Of a DNA stretch of 5,485 nucleotides, positions 1-5,230 are shown one piece after another. The notes under the pieces were generated by a model that saw nothing but the letters and a program-made list of their open reading frames with translations, was not told where the DNA came from and ran no database searches. Numbering within the stretch: the first letter of the stretch is position 1; the number at the start of each line of letters is the position of its first letter. A program made the position numbers and the translations under genes. Source of the stretch: SAR324 cluster bacterium (GTDB lineage: Bacteria > Bdellovibrionota > UBA2361 > JAAZON01); NCBI GenBank assembly GCA_012797725.1, contig JAAZON010000593.1, positions 1 to 5,485 of the forward strand, written 5' to 3'.

Positions 1-900
1 GTGTCGGGCCTGCCATTTGTTTGCAGGCTTTTCATGTCGTTGATAATTCGAATGCTTCTTGCCAGAGCCCAGAGCCTCTTCCAAGTCCAAATCTGCCACT
101 TTCAATGGATGGGGAATCATTTCCATATGATCCTAGCTGGACGTGCAGCAGCAATTTCTCTTTTTATGGGATACTTTCAAGGTGAGGTGGCTAAGTACAT
201 AAAATTAATAGTACCCAAACTCTATAGGGGCAATTTCTGGTCTGGAAGGTTTAAAGAGCAACGCCTTTGTAGTGCAATGGATGTGGTTAATAAGATAGTT
301 TATATCTACGCAAACCCTGCCAGGGCTAACCTTGTAAAATCAGTGTCTGAGTGGCCTGGAGTCTCTAGCTGGAAGATGTATAAGGAAGGCTACTATAGTT
401 TTACTACTCGCTTTGTTTTGCTAAAAAACTTCAAAAAGATTGCTAGAAGGCTTCCCTTTCTCAAAGATTGTGATGCGGCCAGCGTACTTTCTTCAATAAG
501 TACAGATAGTTATGAGCTTAGGATTTCCCCTAACATATGGAAGCGCTGCTTTGCAGAGAGTAGAAATTGGAGTGATGAATACATATATGACACTATCATA
601 TGTAGCGTGGCAATTAGAGAGAGGCTACTAGCTCAAGAGAGAGGTTCTCGCTCAGTTCTTGGTGCATTTGCCCTTCGTCATCAGGCAATAAGGCAAGACT
701 ATGAATCTAAGTCAAAGCACAAGACCCCCTTTATTATATGCTGCGACCGGGAGCTAAGGTTAAAGTTTATTCAATCTTACAGAGAGTTCTGCCTGAAGTG
801 CCGTCAAGCCTGGGAAAAATGGAAGCTAGGGTTTTTGGGCGTAGAGTTTCCTTCTGGCTGCTATAGACCTGGAGTGCCTATTGTCGTTGCAAAGATTTAA
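1..900 (+). CDS. REP-associated tyrosine transposase (RAYT, Y1/IS200-like), 5' end probably outside the window
   Basis: This is a single-strand DNA transposase of the HUH/Y1 superfamily, of the type that mobilises REP palindromes. The HUH motif is seen as NHFHMIL (H40 and H42, counted from the first base). The motif YIYANPARANLV follows at residues 101-112, and Y101, four residues before Asn of the NP pair, is the likely nucleophile. WMGNHFH and the downstream PGVSSW segment are typical of the family. After the roughly 130-residue core there is a long C-terminal tail ending in a basic/aromatic stretch (RQAWEKWKLG, then a Pro-rich end), which matches the long-tailed RAYT form as I recall it. 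Frame 1 is open from base 1. The GTG there is probably not the true start, because the GLPF segment normally lies inside the domain, so some 20-30 residues are likely missing. The 3' end is intact (TAA). REP-like repeats lie about 280 bases downstream. Whether it is active is unknown. Confidence 0.9.
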   Translation: MSGLPFVCRLFMSLIIRMLLARAQSLFQVQICHFQWMGNHFHMILAGRAAAISLFMGYFQGEVAKYIKLIVPKLYRGNFWSGRFKEQRLCSAMDVVNKIVYIYANPARANLVKSVSEWPGVSSWKMYKEGYYSFTTRFVLLKNFKKIARRLPFLKDCDAASVLSSISTDSYELRISPNIWKRCFAESRNWSDEYIYDTIICSVAIRERLLAQERGSRSVLGAFALRHQAIRQDYESKSKHKTPFIICCDRELRLKFIQSYREFCLKCRQAWEKWKLGFLGVEFPSGCYRPGVPIVVAKI

Positions 901-1182
901 GCCCTTGTAGTTTCTTCTTTAGGCGATAAGCCGAATGATGTTGAGATCTGCTTTAGTAGACCTATATGCCAATATAGACTCTTTTCTTTGAGAGCAGCAA
1001 AACAACAAAACCTAAGAAATATTTAAAGACCCCTTAATATTCTTTTATCCTATCTTGTTTCCTGCTCAATCTCTCCACTCCTGCTGGCTTAGTCGCTTTT
1101 TTTTCTTACCTTCTAGGCTGTTAGGGTCTTCTTAGCCCATGAAATTTTAAGCCACGGGGCTATATAGGGATTGTCCAAAAGA
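901..1182. other. AT-rich intergenic spacer without a recognisable gene
   Basis: This spacer separates the convergent transposase and pilus operon. I see no credible open frame, tRNA or other RNA gene. It holds a run of eight T at 1097-1104 and a weak 6-bp inverted repeat, TAGCCC (1133-1138) with GGGCTA (1157-1162). Neither forms a convincing intrinsic terminator. The region may be the remains of sequence carried with the transposase. Confidence 0.5.
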
Positions 1183-1256
1183 ACATAAGATCAGGGTGGC
1201 ACCATTGCCCCTCCACATAAGATCAGGGTGGCACCATTGCCCCTACCATTGCCCCT
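1183..1256. repeat. Tandem REP-like palindromic repeats (two full copies and one partial)
   Basis: Two identical 30-bp copies lie at 1183-1212 and 1215-1244 (period 32, separated by CC). A 12-bp partial copy, ACCATTGCCCCT, lies at 1245-1256. Each full copy contains a short stem-loop, GGCA-CCAT-TGCC, at 1198-1209 and 1230-1241, flanked by G-rich and C-rich bases that nearly extend the stem. Small palindromes in tandem beside a RAYT gene are the usual arrangement of REP elements, so I read these as the transposase's substrate or its relics. The partial copy overlaps the stop codon of the minus-strand gene at 1255-1491. Being at the 3' end of that operon, the hairpins could also protect or end its mRNA. 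The REP assignment is inference; the repeats themselves are read directly. Confidence 0.8.
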
Positions 1257-1491
1257 AAGAATTCTGTTCTGCCGTTTCATTCGGTGCATCGCAGCCTTCA
1301 CCTTCGCATCCAGCTGGGCCTTCGACCATTCCCTCGCTTGCATCAACACATTCACAGCTCACTTTGTTCCCATCAGCAAAGCTTGCTAGAACCTTTCCCT
1401 CAGGGCACTGTTGCTCACAAGAGTCGTCTGACATAGCAGGTATTGGAATAAGAAAGACAGCCAGGATTACATTTATTATAATTTTTTTCAT
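1255..1491 (-). CDS. Small cysteine-rich exported protein at the end of the minor-pilin operon
   Basis: This is a 78-residue protein that I do not recognise as a named family. The start at 1491 is chosen because it gives a clean signal peptide (MKK, then a hydrophobic stretch to about residue 18, with possible cleavage after AMS near residue 21). A ribosome site GAGGT at 1496-1500 sits 5 bases before the ATG. A longer version starting at 1530 would run into the preceding gene and has no such signal. The mature part is small and acidic, with six cysteines (residues 25, 29, 46, 48, 62, 67) in a C-x3-C-x16-C-x-C pattern followed by C-x4-C, suggesting up to three disulfides in the periplasm or on the surface. 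No lipobox is seen. It starts 16 bases after pilX, so it is probably co-transcribed and part of pilus assembly or the pilus tip. The stop codon (1255-1257) overlaps a REP-like repeat, so the C-terminus may have been altered by that insertion. Confidence 0.65.
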   Translation of the reverse strand: MKKIIINVILAVFLIPIPAMSDDSCEQQCPEGKVLASFADGNKVSCECVDASEGMVEGPAGCEGEGCDAPNETAEQNS

Positions 1492-1495
1492 ATTA

Positions 1496-1500
1496 ACCTC
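1496..1500 (-). promoter_or_regulatory. Ribosome binding site of the small exported protein
   Basis: GAGGT is read on the minus strand, 5 bases before the ATG at 1491. It decides in favour of the short form with a clean signal peptide over the longer frame starting at 1530. Confidence 0.65.
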
Positions 1501-1507
1501 ATAAAAA

Positions 1508-3277
1508 TTAACGTTCGAAATCTCTAACAAATAGTTCTTGTTTCAAATAAACAAAGCGAGGAGTTATAGGGGGTAGATTCGCAGCATTGTTAAATGAAGT
1601 GTCATAGTTCCAATCCCTGACAGGGGGATTGTATGATTGATTACTCCAGCTTCCTGTTACATGACGAGGGCGACCAAGACTGACAAAAGAACCTCGGTAG
1701 GTAAGAGTCTTGTTGCTCCAATTTTCATGAAAACGAGGGAAATTTTCCAATCCACCATTGTAGTTTCCAAGACTTTGTCCACTGCTGCCTTCCGCGCCAC
1801 CTGTAGAATCTGTGCCAGCAAGAAAGGCAGTATTAATCGTTGTGTTCGAAGCAATCCTTGAATCAATACTATTGTTGCTATTGGTATCGCTCCAGGAATT
1901 AGAAAGGACGTTGATCGAATCTGCCATAATAGCGGCAGGTTTTTTATTGATGGAGTTATAGTTTCCCTTTATGTAAAAGGCTTGATCGCTAACAATAGTA
2001 AGACCTTTAATTGTGGGAGCACCAGATGCCGTAGATTTTAATTCAGCCCCATTTATTATGCGAACACCATAGGGATTGTTTGCTGCTCCGGACAGAGGGC
2101 CAATCACTGTAAAATGAAACACCAGCCCTCCTTCAGTTGAATCATCCAGAGCTTTGCCAGAACCAAACCAATTTGTCGATTTAAGACAATTTAGTAACGC
2201 TTGAAGATCTACATCAAGAAGATAAATCCATTTCTCCTCACGAAAATTGTACAACAATGAGCGATTAGCCACCTTTCCACCAATTGAGCCAGGGCATGCA
2301 AGCAGGGCAGCAGAATGTGCAGAATTATTGCTGGTATCAGAGTTTCTAACTTCGACAGACAATTTATTTCCAGCAGAATCGACTGTCATCACAAGTCGCA
2401 AATCAGCCTTATTCCAATATAATGCGGATGGATTCGCATCAAATAACTCTGGGCCAGGAACCGTCACAGGTGGAACTTTTACTTGTATCATGCCATGCCA
2501 GGGACCGAGACTGTTTGGCGCCACCTTTACTCGCGCAGGACAAGATGGGACAAGCGATAACGGGTTGGTCGGATCGTAGATTTTGACAGGGTTATTTGTG
2601 CAGACATTATTATTTTTTCTACCTCTATAAAGATCCCCAGCTGTTGTCACTTGGCCTGTAATGCTAAGAGAATTTCCATCACTCATTAAATACAAATCGC
2701 CGTTAGTATGCACCGGTCCCGACAACGTCATTGTGGGACCAGGTAGAATCTCCAAGTCTTTGTTGTAGAATGCGGCGAATTGAAATAGAGGAACCAGACG
2801 GCTCTTAAAGCGAAGTTCAAGTATTGCTTCGATATGATTTGTTACAGGAGCATGCGCCTGGCTTTTTGCAGTGTATCTGTATTCCTGTGCGTTTAAATTC
2901 TGATACCGCTCTCCTGGAGGGATAGTAAGAATAATCGGATTCCCCGTTGCTTCTTCAATATAAGTGTGGATCGTTCGTCTATTAAGCTCGTAAACCCTGC
3001 ATTGAAAGTCTCCGCTTCCTTGATTTCCCCCTTGGCATGGGTCAATTTCTGAAGGAGAGATTCCAGAAGGCCTATTGTATCCAACAAAGACTTCTCGAAT
3101 GGCCTCGGCTCGGACATTTAATCCAGCTTCAGCGGAGTAAAAACCAGTTACTGTATTTCTTGAGAACCTGGTTGAAGCCATATCCAGACGACTGCTCAGT
3201 GCATAGGCACCAAGAATCGCAGCCAAAGCGCCCAAGAGAAACAGTGTAACAACTATTGCAAAACCTCTTTCTTTCAT
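1508..3277 (-). CDS. pilX: Very large PilX-like minor pilin with extended surface domain
   Basis: This is a type IV pilus minor pilin of 589 residues, about three times the usual PilX length (near 170-200). The leader MKERG ends in Gly, followed by FAIVV and a hydrophobic helix to about residue 28. Glu5 of the mature pilin is replaced by Val, as is usual in PilX. SAEAGLN at 48-54 matches the PilX N-terminal domain signature. The long ectodomain contains GPVHTNGDLYL (187-197) and later NYNGGLENFPRFHENW (505-520), LTYRGSFVSLG (525-535) and PPVRDWNYDT (551-560). I recall these segments from large PilX-type proteins of deltaproteobacteria-like lineages, with a probable beta-rich or beta-helical fold. 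Six cysteines (81, 93, 226, 246, 328, 364) could form three disulfides. DTNSNNSID at 464-472 fits a DxDxDGxxD-like calcium loop. The gene begins 15 bases after pilW, with GAGAT just upstream of the ATG. A role at the pilus tip in priming or adhesion is inferred. Confidence 0.87.
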   Translation of the reverse strand: MKERGFAIVVTLFLLGALAAILGAYALSSRLDMASTRFSRNTVTGFYSAEAGLNVRAEAIREVFVGYNRPSGISPSEIDPCQGGNQGSGDFQCRVYELNRRTIHTYIEEATGNPIILTIPPGERYQNLNAQEYRYTAKSQAHAPVTNHIEAILELRFKSRLVPLFQFAAFYNKDLEILPGPTMTLSGPVHTNGDLYLMSDGNSLSITGQVTTAGDLYRGRKNNNVCTNNPVKIYDPTNPLSLVPSCPARVKVAPNSLGPWHGMIQVKVPPVTVPGPELFDANPSALYWNKADLRLVMTVDSAGNKLSVEVRNSDTSNNSAHSAALLACPGSIGGKVANRSLLYNFREEKWIYLLDVDLQALLNCLKSTNWFGSGKALDDSTEGGLVFHFTVIGPLSGAANNPYGVRIINGAELKSTASGAPTIKGLTIVSDQAFYIKGNYNSINKKPAAIMADSINVLSNSWSDTNSNNSIDSRIASNTTINTAFLAGTDSTGGAEGSSGQSLGNYNGGLENFPRFHENWSNKTLTYRGSFVSLGRPRHVTGSWSNQSYNPPVRDWNYDTSFNNAANLPPITPRFVYLKQELFVRDFER

Positions 3278-3292
3278 ATCTATCTCTATCCT

Positions 3293-4216
3293 CTAAAAGG
3301 AAAGTGCATTCCTCGGGAAAAACCTAGATTTCAAGGAACGCAACTTGTTTTGTCCGCTGATCTGCTGGGTGGTTGTGATCTCCACTTCCAAAAAAAGGAC
3401 ATCGCCCCAGTTATTGTCAGAATCAAAGGATTCAAGGATGGAATCGTCGTTCATATGGACGGTCACCTGAAAATCCTTTGCATCAAGCATCACATTGAAT
3501 GCAGTATTCTCATCTTCTCCGGAGATGACTTCCAGAACCCCATTTCGAATTCTGTATCGCCACTCTTCAAGTAGATAAACCGCACTGTCGTTAATGTTAT
3601 AAGTATTCTTCCATTTTGTTTTGTCTGTCCAAATCCGATACTTGTATCCAGTAAGATCTTCACCGGTGTAAGTGAAAAACTCCCCGAGGCCGCTAGCCAT
3701 GTTTAATACATAAGCTCTGCAGCTTCCGCCGTGACTAAGACGATAAGTACGCCATGCATCGTAGTTGTGAGTATTATCTGAGAAAACACATCCTGCCGTT
3801 GTAAGATCCTTGGAAAAGGAAATATGGGGTTCCGATGTATTCGCCTGTATTTTCTCACACACTTTCAAGACCTCATCCAGTAAATTTCTGCGTACTACTA
3901 GTTCATCAGGCCCTTCTCCTCCGTCGATTAATTCAAATGCGGGAAAGGCTATCGGTAGATTCTGTCCGGCTACTCGAAGATCAGATCCAAGTATATCAAG
4001 TGTGCCTCGCAAGCTTTGATTGCTTTGTTTCCGTGCAGAATCTTGTTTGTAAGCTTGTTTTATAAAAAGAATAGTTGAAGCTGTAAGCGCAGAGATGATT
4101 AACATAAGTACACTAGTTACAAGCATCTCAATAACTGTGAAGCCATGCTCTTTTCGTATAGACCCGCATATGAGATGCGATCTAACGAAGTTGAACAAAG
4201 GCCGAATCAACCTCAT
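3293..4216 (-). CDS. pilW: PilW-like type IV pilus minor pilin
   Basis: This is a 307-residue prepilin that is expected to join the minor-pilin complex priming pilus assembly in the inner membrane. The leader is long (25 residues, basic) and ends in EHG, followed by FTVIEM with the conserved mature Glu5 (residue 30) and a hydrophobic helix to about residue 52. The segment LRGTLDILGSDLRVAGQNLP (69-88) is the typical amphipathic region of PilW, where a family member is often recognised by DLR.AG. Cysteines at 120, 143 and 166 lie in the globular domain. Another at 17 is in the leader. The length is normal for the family. The start at 4216 is supported by GAGG at 4224-4227, seven bases before the ATG. 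The gene overlaps the end of pilV by 35 bases, so translation is probably coupled. Confidence 0.9.
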   Translation of the reverse strand: MRLIRPLFNFVRSHLICGSIRKEHGFTVIEMLVTSVLMLIISALTASTILFIKQAYKQDSARKQSNQSLRGTLDILGSDLRVAGQNLPIAFPAFELIDGGEGPDELVVRRNLLDEVLKVCEKIQANTSEPHISFSKDLTTAGCVFSDNTHNYDAWRTYRLSHGGSCRAYVLNMASGLGEFFTYTGEDLTGYKYRIWTDKTKWKNTYNINDSAVYLLEEWRYRIRNGVLEVISGEDENTAFNVMLDAKDFQVTVHMNDDSILESFDSDNNWGDVLFLEVEITTTQQISGQNKLRSLKSRFFPRNALSF

Positions 4217-4559
4217 ACCAAATCCTCGACTTTAGACTGACTGAAACATGAATCTGTCTAATGCTTCCTCCTGTACAAAATTCGGGTTTTACACAGTAAG
4301 AAAGAACAACCTGAAAGATATGCTCTCCAACTGTGATGTTTTGCACCTCGCTGGAACCACTTTTTGGCAATGAAGCCGGATCGCTTGCCCTAAGTTCTTC
4401 GAGCACAATTTGAGCAGCAGCGGCAGCTTCTGTTCTTAGCTGATTCTCGCGACTGCTTTTCAAATAACTAGCCACTTCCGCCACCGAAACTGCAGCAACA
4501 ACTTCAAAAAGAAGCAACGAAACAAGCAATTCTATTAGTGTGAAAGCTTTTTGAGTCAT
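4182..4559 (-). CDS. pilV: PilV-like type IV pilus minor pilin
   Basis: This is a 125-residue prepilin. A five-residue leader, MTQKA, is followed by FTLIELLVSLLLFEV, with mature Glu5 at residue 10 and a hydrophobic helix to about residue 30. The following helix is alanine-rich (RTEAAAAAQIVLEELRA), as in PilV/GspI-like proteins, and two cysteines (89, 95) probably form the C-terminal disulfide loop. The residue before the cleavage site is Ala instead of the usual Gly, which prepilin peptidase processes less well. The start overlaps the fimU stop as ATGA (4556-4559). The ribosome site AGGAGGAGG (4572-4580) lies inside the fimU coding sequence, 12 bases upstream, which is rather far. The place between fimU and pilW supports the name PilV; the sequence alone would only say type II/IV minor pilin. 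Confidence 0.86.
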   Translation of the reverse strand: MTQKAFTLIELLVSLLLFEVVAAVSVAEVASYLKSSRENQLRTEAAAAAQIVLEELRASDPASLPKSGSSEVQNITVGEHIFQVVLSYCVKPEFCTGGSIRQIHVSVSLKSRIWYEVDSAFVQLR

Positions 4560-4990
4560 TCGAGCTTCAAGCCTCCTCCTAGCGTGACGCGAAGTGTTCG
4601 GCTTACTCTGGAATCATTGACAGGAATATCCACACTGTTGTTTGCGAGCCCCCTGGAATTGTAACAAACTTGCCAGGAAAGATTTCCGAGTAGTGCTCCA
4701 TCTGGCAGTTTAAATCGGAGGCTGAGATCTTCGTTTTGAGTAACCGAACTGCAAGATGTTGAAAATGTTGCTCTTATTGCTGCGTTGCCAAGTGGGGACA
4801 GAGTATAAGTGCTTGTTGTGGCCATTGCTTTGCCTTGTACAGCCTTGAAGTAAGCAAGCATTGCTCGACTTGCGTTATCTGCTGGATTTTGAAGCTCTGT
4901 ATAGTTTAGGGTTGCAAGGCCACAGAGAATTGATAGTAGCGACATCACGATTACAACTTCAATGAGTGAGTATGCACTGCTGTTTTTCAT
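4556..4990 (-). CDS. fimU: FimU/GspH-like type IV pilus minor pilin
   Basis: This is a 144-residue prepilin and the first gene of the operon. The leader MKNSSA is followed by YSLIEVVIVMSLLSIL, with mature Glu5 at residue 11 and a hydrophobic helix to about residue 28. Position -1 is Ala instead of Gly and +1 is Tyr instead of Phe, both unusual but tolerated. Cys80 and Cys109 could form the GspH/FimT-type disulfide. The segment VCYNSRGLANN near residue 108 and the C-terminal RTLRVTLGGG resemble the end of the GspH/FimT domain. I chose ATG 4990. An in-frame TTG at 5026 overlaps the promoter, and ATG 4999 would leave only about 12 bases of leader after the predicted transcription start, although it cannot be excluded. 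Its stop overlaps the start of pilV. FimU starts the minor-pilin complex that primes pilus assembly. The name is from position and domain type, not a close match. Confidence 0.87.
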   Translation of the reverse strand: MKNSSAYSLIEVVIVMSLLSILCGLATLNYTELQNPADNASRAMLAYFKAVQGKAMATTSTYTLSPLGNAAIRATFSTSCSSVTQNEDLSLRFKLPDGALLGNLSWQVCYNSRGLANNSVDIPVNDSRVSRTLRVTLGGGLKLE

Positions 4991-5021
4991 CTCAACCATT
5001 TGTCGGCGGTATGAGTACTCG

Positions 5022-5037
5022 AGCAATTAATATGCCA
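5022..5037 (-). promoter_or_regulatory. Sigma-54 (RpoN) promoter of the minor-pilin operon
   Basis: Read on the minus strand, TGGCATATTAATTGCT matches the sigma-54 consensus TGGCACG-N4-TTGCW at 10 of 12 fixed positions. The essential GG and GC pairs are separated by exactly 10 bases. The predicted transcription start is near 5011, giving a leader of about 21 bases to the fimU ATG at 4990. Sigma-54 promoters need an enhancer-binding activator and ATP hydrolysis, and several known pilin genes use one with PilR. That the site is used here is inferred from its quality and position. Confidence 0.75.
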
Positions 5038-5083
5038 GAGACTTTATTTGGATCGACGGTTGAAATAATTGATGTTCTATCAA

Positions 5084-5095
5084 ACTGCTGGCAGT
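5084..5095. promoter_or_regulatory. Short inverted repeat ACTGC-TG-GCAGT upstream of the operon
   Basis: Two 5-bp arms are separated by two bases, at about -73 to -84 from the predicted sigma-54 start. It is short enough to arise by chance, but it lies in the normal zone for activator binding, together with two larger palindromes. Confidence 0.35.
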
Positions 5096-5105
5096 AAACG
5101 CTATT

Positions 5106-5125
5106 TCTCGAAAATATTTTCGAGA
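5106..5125. promoter_or_regulatory. Perfect 20-bp palindrome, likely regulator binding site
   Basis: TCTCGAAAATATTTTCGAGA is a perfect palindrome with no spacer. It is at about -95 to -114 from the predicted sigma-54 start, a typical place for an enhancer-binding protein dimer. It has no T-run on either side, so it is not a terminator. The protein that binds it is not known; I do not recognise the motif. Confidence 0.6.
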
Positions 5126-5139
5126 CCTTAAAGATGCCA

Positions 5140-5156
5140 CTGACAATAATTGTCAG
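5140..5156. promoter_or_regulatory. 17-bp inverted repeat CTGACAAT-A-ATTGTCAG, likely regulator binding site
   Basis: Perfect 8-bp arms surround one central base, at about -129 to -145 from the predicted sigma-54 start. Its centre is about 32 bp from the centre of the 20-bp palindrome, close to three turns of the helix, so both could be bound on one face. It is 75 bases beyond the cheZ stop. A weak cheZ terminator role is possible, but the stem is AT-rich and no T-run follows on the minus strand. Confidence 0.55.
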
Positions 5157-5230
5157 CGTGATAGCAGAAGATCAGAACTCAGATTGGTGGTCTCAGGGGC
5201 ATATAGAGTGTAGGCCGCTGCTCTCTTTGG

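Noticed and set aside
1089..1110. T-run at 1097-1104 as an intrinsic terminator of the transposase gene
   Set aside because: No GC-rich hairpin comes before the T-run, and it is about 200 bases beyond the stop codon.
1133..1162. Inverted repeat TAGCCC / GGGCTA as a terminator of the pilus operon
   Set aside because: It is only a 6-bp stem with an 18-base loop and has no T-run on the minus strand.
1197..1211. TGGCAC followed by TTGC in each REP-like copy, resembling a sigma-54 promoter
   Set aside because: The GG and GC pairs are only seven bases apart instead of ten, and no gene follows on the plus strand.
1183..1256. Tandem 30-bp repeats as a CRISPR array
   Set aside because: The spacing between copies is two bases, so there are no spacers, and no cas genes are seen.
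1492..1530. Longer form of the small exported protein starting at 1530
   Set aside because: The extra 13 residues would overlap the end of pilX and hide the signal peptide, while ATG 1491 has a good ribosome site.
2247..2579. 110-codon plus-strand open frame inside the pilX gene
   Set aside because: It is antisense to a well-supported coding region, has no ribosome site or recognisable domain, and is best read as a shadow frame.
4991..5026. TTG at 5026 as the start of fimU
   Set aside because: It lies in the -12 part of the predicted sigma-54 promoter, lacks a ribosome site, and would give an unusually long leader.
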